Positions 35,870 through 44,117 of a stretch of 64,000 nucleotides of DNA are shown in pieces. Both the position numbers and the translations under genes were made by a program. A model generated the notes under the pieces. That model made no database searches, was not told the DNA's origin, and saw only the letters and a program-made list of their open reading frames with translations. Numbering within the stretch: position 1 is the first letter of the stretch; the number at the start of each line of letters is the position of its first letter. The stretch lies in contig NZ_LJHV01000008.1 in NCBI RefSeq assembly GCF_001296025.1, forward strand, positions 186,001 through 250,000, in the 5' to 3' direction. This stretch comes from Porphyrobacter sp. AAP60. Lineage in GTDB: Bacteria > Pseudomonadota > Alphaproteobacteria > Sphingomonadales > Sphingomonadaceae.

Positions 35870-37543
35870 ATGCTCAAGAAGATAGGGATCGGCACGCTTG
35901 TCGCAGTGTTGCTGATCGGCGCGTTGGGGTGGTTCAACCGGGCGGCAATCATTCAGGCCATCGCGCTCAACCGGGCCGAGGCGAACCGGATCGAACCCGG
36001 GCCCACGCAGGTTGTCGCATGGAACCAGGGTCCGGCCGAGGCCACCGCGCCGCTTACCGAGCGACCGCCCAATATCGTCTTCATCCTGCTTGATGATCTG
36101 GGCTACAACGACATCACCACCTTTGGCGGCGGCATCGCCGGGGGCCGCGTGCCTACCCCCAATATCGACAAGCTGGCGGCACAAGGCGCGATCTTCAGCC
36201 AGGCCTATTCGGGCACCGGCACCTGCGCGCCATCACGCGCGATGCTGATGACCGGGCGATACCCCACCCGCACCGGGTTTGAATTCACGCCCACGCCCGA
36301 TGGCATGACCAATGTGATCGCCGCTTTCGCATCAGGCCGCGAGCAAACCCACCTGCCCCCGCTCGAGGTCAATCCCGCGGTGAATGACGATGACCTGCCG
36401 TTCCGCAACAAGGGCCTGCCGCAATCGGAAATCACCATTGCCGAACTGCTCAAGCAGCAGGACTACCACACCGTCCACATCGGCAAATGGCACCTCGGCA
36501 ACAGCCCGCAATTCCTGCCCAATGCGCAGGGTTTCGATGAAAGCCTGCTGATGCACAGCGGGTTGTACCTGCCCGAGGATGACCCGAACGTCGTCAACGC
36601 CCGGCTCGATTTCGATCCGATCGACAAGTTCCTGTGGGCCGCGATGAGCTACGCCGCGTCCTACAATGGCGGCGAGCCCTTCACGCCGGGCGGCTATCTC
36701 ACCGACTGGTGGACCGACGAGACGCTGCGGGTGATCGAGGCCAACCGCAACCGCCCGTTCTTCCTCCACCTCGCGCATTGGGCGCCGCACACGCCGCTGC
36801 AGGCGACCAAGGAGGATTTCGACGCGGTCGGCGAATTCGGGACGCATCGCGAGCGGGTCTATGCCGCTATGATCCGCGCGGTGGATCGCAGCGTCGGGCG
36901 GGTGCTCGACAAGCTGGAGGCCGAGGGGATGGCCGACAACACCATCGTGGTGCTCAGCAGCGACAATGGCGCGCCGGGTTATATCGGCATCCCCGAGGTC
37001 AACGCCCCCTATCGCGGCTGGAAGATCACCTTGTTCGAAGGCGGCATCCGCGTGCCGATGTTTGTGAAATGGCCGCAGCGGATCGCGCCGGGTACGGTGG
37101 TCGATACTCCGGTAGCGCATATCGACCTGTTCCCGAGCCTTGCCGCGGCCGCTGGCGTGCCTCTACCGACCGACCGGGTGATCGACGGGGTCAACTTCAT
37201 GCCCGCCGCCTCCGGCACTGGCCCGCTCACACGCAAGGATGATGCGATCTTCTGGCAATCGGGCAACTACCGGGTGGTGCGCGCGGGCGACTGGAAGCTG
37301 CAGGTGGATGGCTACCAGAACAAGCTGTGGCTGTTCAATCTCGCCGCCGATCCGACCGAGAAGGCCAACCTTGCGCGCCAGCAGCCGCAGAAGGTCGCCG
37401 AGCTGAAGGCCCTGCTCGCCGCGCACCACGCCAATGCGGTGCCCTCTCTCTGGCCACACAGCCTGATCAGCCCGATCGTGATCGACAAGACCCTCGATCA
37501 GGCCGCCGCCAAGGGGGATGAATACATCCTCTGGCCCAATTGA
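35870..37543 (+). CDS. Type I sulfatase (formylglycine-dependent)
   Basis: 557 residues from ATG 35870 (AGAGGA upstream). An N-terminal hydrophobic anchor (IGTLVAVLLIGALGW) places it in the periplasm or inner membrane. The sulfatase core has PPNIVFILLDDLGYND (metal-binding Asp pair, about 67-81) and TGTCAPSRAMLMTGRYPTRTG with Cys119-Ala-Pro-Ser-Arg123, the CxPxR signature in which Cys becomes formylglycine. Also IGKWHLG (His and Lys near the active site), HWAPHTPL and LSSDNGAPGY (Asp-Asn metal ligands). It hydrolyses an organic sulfate ester; the exact substrate is unknown. Followed after 13 bp by the next gene. Confidence 0.94.
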   Translation: MLKKIGIGTLVAVLLIGALGWFNRAAIIQAIALNRAEANRIEPGPTQVVAWNQGPAEATAPLTERPPNIVFILLDDLGYNDITTFGGGIAGGRVPTPNIDKLAAQGAIFSQAYSGTGTCAPSRAMLMTGRYPTRTGFEFTPTPDGMTNVIAAFASGREQTHLPPLEVNPAVNDDDLPFRNKGLPQSEITIAELLKQQDYHTVHIGKWHLGNSPQFLPNAQGFDESLLMHSGLYLPEDDPNVVNARLDFDPIDKFLWAAMSYAASYNGGEPFTPGGYLTDWWTDETLRVIEANRNRPFFLHLAHWAPHTPLQATKEDFDAVGEFGTHRERVYAAMIRAVDRSVGRVLDKLEAEGMADNTIVVLSSDNGAPGYIGIPEVNAPYRGWKITLFEGGIRVPMFVKWPQRIAPGTVVDTPVAHIDLFPSLAAAAGVPLPTDRVIDGVNFMPAASGTGPLTRKDDAIFWQSGNYRVVRAGDWKLQVDGYQNKLWLFNLAADPTEKANLARQQPQKVAELKALLAAHHANAVPSLWPHSLISPIVIDKTLDQAAAKGDEYILWPN

Positions 37544-37556
37544 GGGATCGACGAGA

Positions 37557-38387
37557 ATGAACATCGTGCTCACGGCTCTGGCCGTCATTGGCGGGCTTGT
37601 CGTACTGGCCATCGCCGCGGCCATGATCACCGGGCTGCGGCAGCCATCGCGGCGCATCTATCGGCATGACACGGTCATTTTTGCAGCGCTGCAGCGGGAT
37701 GATCCGGCGTTGCGTCTGATCGCTCCTGACGCCCTGTGGGCTTCATCGTCCCTGTACACTCTGATCGGTGACGGCGAGCCCTACTGGACCGATTACCTGA
37801 TCTTGCCGCCCGACCCGCGCGCTCTGCAGGAGCTGAAGGCCCAGCCAAAGGTGTCAGACCTGTTTGTGGCCGAGGTCGCCCTGACTCCAGTCCCCGCGAT
37901 GGCCCTCGGAGTGCTTCGGCTGCGGCATCTGCTCGGCCTCACCCGCAGGCCTGCGGCGCCATTGCCGACCGCGCTCGACCAGATCGATGGGCGGCGCGAT
38001 GTGCTGCCCACTATGGAAGCCATCGCCAAGGCCCAGGCCCTGCCTCAGGATTTGCCCGTAACGATGATGAATTACCTCGAATATCCCGCCATCGCCAAGG
38101 GTGACGCTGCGGACGGGCGCGCGGCCTATCATCGCTATGGCCGCCAGGCCATGCGGGCCGTTCACGGCGTCGGCGGTCAATTCCTGTTTGCCGGCCGGAT
38201 CACAGCGGTGCTGGCTGCGCCAAATAGTCCGGACTGGCAGGCGCCCTGGGATGACGTTGCAGCGATGATCTACCCCGATCCGACTGCGATCTTCGCCATG
38301 GAGCAATTCCCTTTCTACCGCCGGGCGCTCAGCGACCGCGACGAGGGCCTCAAGCGCACCCGCGTGATCGCGACGCAGGCCTATTGA
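37557..38387 (+). CDS. Membrane-anchored protein with DUF1330-like C-terminal half
   Basis: 276 residues from ATG 37557 (GAGGGA upstream), 13 bp after the sulfatase stop. N-terminal membrane helix (NIVLTALAVIGGLVVLAIAAAMI). The C-terminal half (about 170-276) contains MMNYLEYPAI, GGQFLFAGRITAVLA, WDDVAAMIYPDPTAIFAMEQFPFYRRALSDRDEGLKRTRVI, the pattern of DUF1330/dimeric ferredoxin-like-fold proteins. The first half has no recognised fold. Probably an accessory of the sulfatase operon; function not assigned. Its end overlaps the stop of sulfatase 2 by 7 bp. Confidence 0.7.
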   Translation: MNIVLTALAVIGGLVVLAIAAAMITGLRQPSRRIYRHDTVIFAALQRDDPALRLIAPDALWASSSLYTLIGDGEPYWTDYLILPPDPRALQELKAQPKVSDLFVAEVALTPVPAMALGVLRLRHLLGLTRRPAAPLPTALDQIDGRRDVLPTMEAIAKAQALPQDLPVTMMNYLEYPAIAKGDAADGRAAYHRYGRQAMRAVHGVGGQFLFAGRITAVLAAPNSPDWQAPWDDVAAMIYPDPTAIFAMEQFPFYRRALSDRDEGLKRTRVIATQAY

Positions 38388-40171
38388 GCGGTGCGGCGCC
38401 GGCGCAGCAACGCCCGAACCAAACGCACCGCCAGCCAGATCACCGCAGCAAACATCAGCAGGATCCCGCCCAGCACACCATAAAGCCAGGGGTAATTGTT
38501 GAGCAGCCGCGCGCCGGTGTTTCTGGTCACCTGGACGAAGGAATCATAGCCCTCCGGCATCTCCAGCACGCCCACCCGCTTGGCATAGGCGCTGTATTCG
38601 GCGAGCAGCCGCTGCATGACCACAGGCTCGCTGGCGCTGAGATCGGTGGTCTCGCCCGGATCGCGCGCGAGATTGTAAAGCCGCCAAATGCCATCGCCGA
38701 CCGGGGGCACGCTGCGGGTGATCTTGTAATCGCCGAGATAGAGCGCCGAATTGCCCGAGACCTCAACTGCGCGCGCCTCGCCAGGGCCATAGGCGCTTTC
38801 GGCTGCACCGCTGAGAACCGGCAGCAGGCTGCGGCCGGTCATCGGCTTGCCCTTGGCTAGCTTCGGGTCGATCTCAAGCCAGTCAAGCACGGTCGGGGCG
38901 ACATCGGTGATCATCGCCGGGCTGGTGACCCGCTGCGGAGCAATGCCGGGCCCCGCCATGATCAGCGGCACGCGGATCCCGCCCTCTGTGGCGTAAAACT
39001 TGAACCACGCGCCGGGTGTGGCGGCGGCGGCCGCCCATTCCGGGCCGATAAAGCCCCATGACCCCGGACCGCCCATGTTATCGGCGCCGACGTGATAGCC
39101 GGCCAGTCTGTGGAACAGGCTGATGACGGCGCTGTCGTCCCCTCGCGAAGGTTCTGGGCCATTGTCGGAGGAGACGATGAAGATCGTATTGTCGTACGCA
39201 CCCTTGGCCTTGAGGTGCGCGATCAGCCGCCCGATGTGGAAGTCCATCGCCTCCAGCATCGCTGCATTCACTTCCATCCGCGCCGCATAGAGCGCGCGGT
39301 CCTCGTCTGTCAGGCTCTCCCAAGCGCGGTGACCGGGGGCAAGCGCAGCGAGCGGCGCACCCTGCGGGATCAGGCCCAGCGCTTGCGCCTTCCGGTGGCG
39401 CTCCTCCCGCAACGCCTCCCAGCCCCGATCATAGCGCCCCTTGTAGCGGTCGATGAATTCCTGCGGGGCCTGCACCGGAATGTGGATCGCCTGAAACGGC
39501 AGATAGGCGAAGAACGGCTTGGCCGGATCGGTCTCGGCCAGATATTCGATCGCCGTATCGACAATGAAGCGCGAGGAATAGAAATCCTCTGGCAGGCTCG
39601 TCTCGACCCCGTCCTCGAACCACGGCGCGTCCTTGTAGTAGGGCATGTAGGAGCGGTCGTCCCAATTGTCCGCGCCCGAGGCTGCCAGCGCAAAGCTGCG
39701 GTCGAAGCCGTGGGCCTGCGGCATTTCGTCCGCCGCCTCGCCCATGTGCCACTTCCCCGCCATCACCGTCCGATAGCCCTGCGCCCGCAAGCGGTCGGCG
39801 AGCGTCAGCACGCCCGGCTCCAACGCCATTTTGTATCCGGGCTGGCCGCGCTGCTCCTTGGGCAGGACTTCGGGAATGGTGGCGACCCCGGTGAGGTGCG
39901 CGTCCATCCCGGTCAGCAGCATCGCGCGCGAAGGCGAGCACAGCGGCGAGGCGCGGTAGTGCGTGAACAGCGCCCCGCGCCCCGCCAGCATGTCTATATT
40001 GGGGGTGCGCGCCTCCCCGCCATAGGCGCCAAAGTCCATCAGGGCGACATCATCGGCAAGGATGATCACGACGTTGGGGCGCTTGTCCGCCTGCACAGCG
40101 GGTCCGGTTGCGCCCACCAGAGCGGCGATGGCAAGGAACGGCAGCAGCAGTCGCGATCGTAGGGTCTGCAT
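38381..40171 (-). CDS. Type I arylsulfatase-like protein with C-terminal membrane helix
   Basis: 596 residues. Signal peptide (LLLPFLAIAALVGATGPAVQA), then RPNVVIILADDVALMDFGAYGG, SPLCSPSRAMLLTGMDAHLTG with Cys78-Ser-Pro-Ser-Arg82 (CxPxR), AGKWHMGEAADEMPQAHGFD, FAYLPFQAIHIPVQAP and FIVSSDNGPEPSRGD. The segment around TGMDAHLTGVATIPEVL and the overall layout resemble Pseudomonas arylsulfatase (S1_4). A C-terminal helix (LYGVLGGILLMFAAVIWLAVRLV) with a basic tail anchors it to the inner membrane, facing the periplasm. 3 bp after the small membrane gene, so co-transcribed with it from operator site 7. Confidence 0.92.
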   Translation of the reverse strand: MQTLRSRLLLPFLAIAALVGATGPAVQADKRPNVVIILADDVALMDFGAYGGEARTPNIDMLAGRGALFTHYRASPLCSPSRAMLLTGMDAHLTGVATIPEVLPKEQRGQPGYKMALEPGVLTLADRLRAQGYRTVMAGKWHMGEAADEMPQAHGFDRSFALAASGADNWDDRSYMPYYKDAPWFEDGVETSLPEDFYSSRFIVDTAIEYLAETDPAKPFFAYLPFQAIHIPVQAPQEFIDRYKGRYDRGWEALREERHRKAQALGLIPQGAPLAALAPGHRAWESLTDEDRALYAARMEVNAAMLEAMDFHIGRLIAHLKAKGAYDNTIFIVSSDNGPEPSRGDDSAVISLFHRLAGYHVGADNMGGPGSWGFIGPEWAAAAATPGAWFKFYATEGGIRVPLIMAGPGIAPQRVTSPAMITDVAPTVLDWLEIDPKLAKGKPMTGRSLLPVLSGAAESAYGPGEARAVEVSGNSALYLGDYKITRSVPPVGDGIWRLYNLARDPGETTDLSASEPVVMQRLLAEYSAYAKRVGVLEMPEGYDSFVQVTRNTGARLLNNYPWLYGVLGGILLMFAAVIWLAVRLVRALLRRRRTAQ

Positions 40172-40174
40172 GGC

Positions 40175-40570
40175 CTAGCCGTTGCTCTCGCGCCCGCGCC
40201 CGAGCACGCGGCTGGCGGTGATGAGAATGGAGCCCATCACGATCTCGATCCCCACCATGTGGGCGAGGAAAGGGGCACCGTGGAACAGGAAGGCGCCGGT
40301 GCGGTAAGCGGCCGCGCCCAGCAGCATCACCGACGCCGCGATGAACCACGGCCGGTCGCGCGTGAACAGTGCGAGGGCCGCGAAAGTGGCCGCGCTCATG
40401 AAGAATGCGCCAATATCCATCTGGCTGCTCAGGCCCGAGCCGGTCAGCAAGGGCATTTCAAGCACCTTGGCCGCGCGCGCCGGGACAATCAGCCAGAGGC
40501 CCGCGTTGAGCCCCATGAACAGCGCAATGAGGGTAACAAGACCCAGCAGAACCAACCGACCCACTTTCAT
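40175..40570 (-). CDS. Small four-helix membrane protein, paralogue of 32545-32943
   Basis: 131 residues from ATG 40570 (GGGAGAG at a spacing of about 7 nt; a GTG at 40585 is an alternative). Four membrane segments, starting VLLGLVTLIALFMGLNAGLWLIV. The PARA...MPLLTGSGLSS motif repeats the layout of the protein at 32545. Encoded immediately upstream of sulfatase 2. Unknown function; it may be a partner of the membrane-bound sulfatase or receptor. Confidence 0.75.
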   Translation of the reverse strand: MKVGRLVLLGLVTLIALFMGLNAGLWLIVPARAAKVLEMPLLTGSGLSSQMDIGAFFMSAATFAALALFTRDRPWFIAASVMLLGAAAYRTGAFLFHGAPFLAHMVGIEIVMGSILITASRVLGRGRESNG

Positions 40571-40593
40571 GCCACGCTCTCCCACTTGTGGAT

Positions 40594-40608
40594 TAATGCA
40601 CTACATTT
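40594..40608. promoter_or_regulatory. Operator-like TAATG-N5-CATTT, site 7
   Basis: TAATGCACTACATTT, one mismatch in the right arm. It lies 23 bp upstream of the small membrane protein (leftward) and about 123 bp upstream of the formylglycine-generating enzyme (rightward), so it may serve both. Confidence 0.65.
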
Positions 40609-40731
40609 TTGGTCGATGTGGTGTCAATGGACGCGTGGCGATGCGGCATGATGTCCAGCGTGGGTGGACCGGATAGAGCATATTGACGCAAGATGTGCCA
40701 CATGGTCGATGACGATCCGGGTGAGGCAGGA

Positions 40732-41709
40732 ATGATTGGGCACAACGACAAGTGGGCCGAGCAGGCGCGGTCCAATCGGCGGCAGTTCGCAAGCGGGCCA
40801 TTTGGGCTAATGCTTGCCTTGCTGTTTGCGGTTTCCGCCTGCGGGGAGGCGCCGCAGCAGGACCGGCGGAAGGTGGTTGCCGCCGCCTGCACCGGCCTGA
40901 CCGAACCAGGCATGGTGTGGATTGCGGGCGGCCACTTCACCATGGGTGAGGATGCCCGCTACTCCGAGGAGGGCCCACCGCGTGAGGTTGAGGTGGCAGG
41001 CTTCTGGATGAGCCAGACCGAGGTCACCAACGCCCAGTTTTCCCGATTTGTCGCCGCCACCGGCTACCGCACCGAGGCCGAGCGCGATCCGCCCAGCTTG
41101 CCGGGCGCGCCGCCCGAAATGCTTCTGCCCGGATCGGCCGTGTTCCGGGTGCCGACGTCCGACAATCGCAATTGGTGGAATTGGGTGCCGGGCGCCAGTT
41201 GGCGTAATCCATCTGGCCCTGAAAGCGCGATCGACGGGCGCGACAATGATCCAGTGGTGCAGGTCACCTATAATGACGCACTCGCCTATGCGCAGTGGGC
41301 CGGGCTGTCGCTGCCGAGCGAGGAGCAGTGGGAATTTGCCGCACGCGCTGGCGCCGAGAGCCTGCCCGAGCCCAAGGATGCGGCTGGCAACCCGACCGCC
41401 AATTATTATCAAGGCGTCTTCCCCGCCCGCGACCTTGGCGAAGATGGCTTCACCGCCCGCGCGCCGGTCGGTTGCTTTCCGGCCAATGCCTTTGGCCTCC
41501 ACGATATGATCGGCAATGTCTGGGAATGGACCACCGCCGCAGCGCGTCCGGGCCTGCCGGTCAACGTGATCAAAGGCGGGTCATACCTGTGCGCAGCCAA
41601 TTACTGCGCCCGGTACCGCCCCGCCGCGCGCCAGTTCCAGGAACGTGACCTCGGCACCGATCACATCGGCTTCCGCCTCGTCGACAACCAACTGCCCGCG
41701 CCGCGTTAG
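40732..41709 (+). CDS. Formylglycine-generating enzyme with lipoprotein signal
   Basis: 325 residues from ATG 40732 (GAGG upstream). N-terminal lipoprotein signal with lipobox VSAC (Cys37) after LMLALLFA. The FGE-sulfatase domain has PGMVWIAGGHFTMGEDARYSEEGPPREVEVAGFWMSQTEVTN, VVQVTYNDALAYAQWAGLSLPSEEQWEFAAR, GLHDMIGNVWEWT, KGGSYLCAANYCARYRPAAR and GTDHIGFRLV. Cys287 and Cys292 have the CxxxxC spacing of the catalytic pair in known FGEs. It would oxidise the CxPxR Cys of the two sulfatases to formylglycine using O2 and copper. An exported FGE is noteworthy. Confidence 0.9.
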   Translation: MIGHNDKWAEQARSNRRQFASGPFGLMLALLFAVSACGEAPQQDRRKVVAAACTGLTEPGMVWIAGGHFTMGEDARYSEEGPPREVEVAGFWMSQTEVTNAQFSRFVAATGYRTEAERDPPSLPGAPPEMLLPGSAVFRVPTSDNRNWWNWVPGASWRNPSGPESAIDGRDNDPVVQVTYNDALAYAQWAGLSLPSEEQWEFAARAGAESLPEPKDAAGNPTANYYQGVFPARDLGEDGFTARAPVGCFPANAFGLHDMIGNVWEWTTAAARPGLPVNVIKGGSYLCAANYCARYRPAARQFQERDLGTDHIGFRLVDNQLPAPR

Positions 41710-42686
41710 GCGAAGAGTGCCAGCATATCATGGCGCGCCAGCAGCGCGTCGACCTCGGCGCGCGCGGCCGGGGGCAGTTCGGCATAGCTGCGGCGCAAGG
41801 CATTGAGGCACTTCACCTGATAGCCAAAAGTACCCTGTTCATAGGGCAATCCGTCGACCTCAATTCGGAAGCTGCTTTGCCCCGCCGCAAGTGCAGCTTC
41901 GTTGGCGAGCAAGAAAGACGCGTAAACCCGGCCTGCTTCGCTCAGCAGCGCCTCGACCACCGGGGGCCATCCCGGCGCCCAATCGCCCTCCACGCCCGAG
42001 GCATCGTCGACATGGGCGAGCCAGCGATAGGTGTACGGATAGTCGCGGCGCATCATCGCCTGCGCGGTCGGATCGACTCCGAGTTGCGAGAACTGCCCGT
42101 AAATCCCGAACTCCGCCAGCGACGGGCGGGTGCCGAACAGCCAATGGCCCGTGGTTACATGCGCTTCCAGCGCGGCCAGCACCCGGCGGGTGGAGGCCTC
42201 GATCAGCGGGAAATTTTCGCGCGTGCAGCCAACCAGCGCCATGCGCCCGACCTGCCGGTCACGGAAGGCGCTGGCGAAGCTCTCGATCTGCGCCAGCCCG
42301 CCGCCCTGGAACAGGTCGAAGGCGAGCCAGTGGCTCATCTGGTCCTGATCCACCGTCTCTAGCCAGCGATAGCCGAACATCGCCTTGGTCAGCCATTCAT
42401 CGGCAAAATCCTCGATGAGATGCGCGACGAACGCCTGCGCCGGATCGTCGGGGACGATCGAGCGCTCGGCGTGCCGCGCTTCGAGATCGTGGATCAGCGC
42501 CGTGCTGTCATTGGCGAAATGGCCATCGGGATATTCCAGCACCGGGATCACCGGCGCCTTCACATGCGCCTGCGCCGCGCGCGCCGCCGGGCCTTGCGAC
42601 CAGACATGCGGGATCCGGCGATAGCGCAGGATCGCCCGCATCTTCATCGAATAGGGTGACGCCAGCGCGCCGTGGAGCTTGTACAT
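41706..42686 (-). CDS. Glutathione S-transferase family protein
   Basis: 326 residues, longer than a typical bacterial GST (about 200-230). N-terminal thioredoxin-fold start YKLHGALASPYSMKMRAILRYRRIPHVW, VIPVLEYPDGHFANDSTALIHDLE (cis-Pro and the glutathione-binding acid-Ser pair), then a helical C-terminal domain including TTGHWLFGTRPSLAEFGIYGQFSQL. An extra C-terminal segment of about 80 residues has no recognised fold. Cytoplasmic. 11 bp after the metallo-hydrolase gene, so they form an operon. Its end overlaps the stop of the FGE gene by 4 bp (convergent). Confidence 0.85.
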   Translation of the reverse strand: MYKLHGALASPYSMKMRAILRYRRIPHVWSQGPAARAAQAHVKAPVIPVLEYPDGHFANDSTALIHDLEARHAERSIVPDDPAQAFVAHLIEDFADEWLTKAMFGYRWLETVDQDQMSHWLAFDLFQGGGLAQIESFASAFRDRQVGRMALVGCTRENFPLIEASTRRVLAALEAHVTTGHWLFGTRPSLAEFGIYGQFSQLGVDPTAQAMMRRDYPYTYRWLAHVDDASGVEGDWAPGWPPVVEALLSEAGRVYASFLLANEAALAAGQSSFRIEVDGLPYEQGTFGYQVKCLNALRRSYAELPPAARAEVDALLARHDMLALFA

Positions 42687-42697
42687 TGGGCCCTGCC

Positions 42698-43765
42698 CTA
42701 TAGCAGACTGCGGCGATCAATAGCCTCGGTTTGCGGCGGTAGCGAGAACAGCATCCCATCCTCGCCGACCACGATTCCGCCGTCGAACCGTTCGGGCGCG
42801 TCGCCGAGGAAGGCGGGGTAGAGATAGGAGAACGGCAGCGGCGGGACGAGGTGCGAGAGCACCAGCATCCGCGCGCCCGCCGCTTGCGCGCTCTCTGCCG
42901 CCTGTTCGGGCGTGGAGTGGTAATCCTCGATGTCGGTGAAGATCTTCGCGGTGCTGGCATTGCCGTCAGCCGCGAAGGCCGCCCCGACCTTCCTGAGCAT
43001 CTGCGGCTGCAAGGCATCATGGACAATCAGATCGGCCCCCTTGCAGCTCGCGATCAGGTTGTCGGATTTGGCCGCATCGCCGCTGATGCACACGCTGCGC
43101 CCCTTGTAGTCAAAGCGATAGCCGACCGCAGGCTTGATCGGGTCGTGATCGACCTTGAACGCCGTCACGGTGAGGCCGCCGCTCTGAAAGATGACGGCGG
43201 AGTTGCCCTCCAGCGCAAAGGGCCGCGCCGTAGCCCCTCCCCCGCTGGATGGCACGACCTCTTCGCCGTGATGCGCGATCCGGTAGCTGTGATCGAGCGC
43301 ATAGGCGGCATTGAAGCCGGCCACCACCTGCTCGACGCCTTCGGGGCCATAGACCGGCAGCGGGGCGGTGCTGGTGCCGCGGGTCCAGTGGTACAGCATC
43401 AGCGGACCAAGGCCGTCGATATGGTCCGAATGGAAATGGGTGAGCAGCAAGGCGTCGACATCGCCGGCGCTGATGCCCATCATGTTGAGGTTGCGATTGC
43501 CATTCTCGCCCATGTCGATCACCAGCACCTGGTTTCCGGCGACAACCACATTGCAGGGCCCGGCGCGGGTCGGGTTGGTCATGGGCGAGCCGGTGCCGCA
43601 CAGCCCGACATGAAGACCGTCGCCTAGGCTTGCCAGCAGGTCGCGCCCGGGCACTGCCTGCGCCGCACGCTGGTAGAGGGCCGCACCGATCGACTTCTGG
43701 AACACGAAGCCCGCCGCCAGGACGATCACCACCAACACCAAGAGCCCGAGCCCGATTCGCTTCAT
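42698..43765 (-). CDS. Metallo-beta-lactamase-fold hydrolase, AtsA arylsulfatase-like
   Basis: 355 residues. Membrane anchor or signal at the start (GLGLLVLVVIVLAAGFVF). Zinc-binding motif LLTHFHSDHIDGLG (His110, His112, Asp114, His115), ISGDAAKSD, ADLIVHDALQ and a late LVLSHLVPP. The layout resembles the RNase Z-like AtsA arylsulfatases, a sulfatase type that does not need formylglycine, but other ester hydrolase roles are possible. AAGGGGAAGGA before the ATG. Operator site 8 lies about 30 bp upstream. First gene of an operon with the GST. Confidence 0.82.
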   Translation of the reverse strand: MKRIGLGLLVLVVIVLAAGFVFQKSIGAALYQRAAQAVPGRDLLASLGDGLHVGLCGTGSPMTNPTRAGPCNVVVAGNQVLVIDMGENGNRNLNMMGISAGDVDALLLTHFHSDHIDGLGPLMLYHWTRGTSTAPLPVYGPEGVEQVVAGFNAAYALDHSYRIAHHGEEVVPSSGGGATARPFALEGNSAVIFQSGGLTVTAFKVDHDPIKPAVGYRFDYKGRSVCISGDAAKSDNLIASCKGADLIVHDALQPQMLRKVGAAFAADGNASTAKIFTDIEDYHSTPEQAAESAQAAGARMLVLSHLVPPLPFSYLYPAFLGDAPERFDGGIVVGEDGMLFSLPPQTEAIDRRSLL

Positions 43766-44117
43766 TATCCTTCCCCTTCAGCCGACTTGATGGCTTAATC
43801 GTTCGCATTAGGCAATTGCTCAAGCTCGGGCTTGATGATGCGGGTGGTGAGGCGCCTTGCCATGGATGGGTGACCATTTGCTCATGGAACACGAGCAGCA
43901 CGTACGCAGACAGGCGGCATCTTGACTTAGCGTTCTGAATGCTCGTTGTCGGCTCGTGGCGAAACCCGCCGTTCGCCACGCCTCCGCGGGACGGCAGGCA
44001 CGCCCCAAGACCTTCCGGCAGATCTCGACCCAGAGCTGGGCGGAACGGCGAATGGCGGCAACGCCCATTCCCGGTAATGCTTGCACGGGAAAGAGGCGTT
44101 GCCGCTTGCAACTCTCC
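43766..44117. other. Intergenic stretch between metallo-hydrolase and esterase genes
   Basis: 352 bp with no supported gene. It holds operator site 8 and the promoter of the metallo-hydrolase gene. The rest shows no recognisable element. Confidence 0.4.
43796..43810. promoter_or_regulatory. Operator-like TAATC-N5-CATTA, site 8
   Basis: TAATCGTTCGCATTA, one mismatch in the left arm, about 30 bp upstream of the metallo-hydrolase start at 43765. Confidence 0.6.

Noticed and set aside
39092-40162. 356-codon frame antisense to sulfatase 2
   Set aside because: Shadow of the sulfatase frame.
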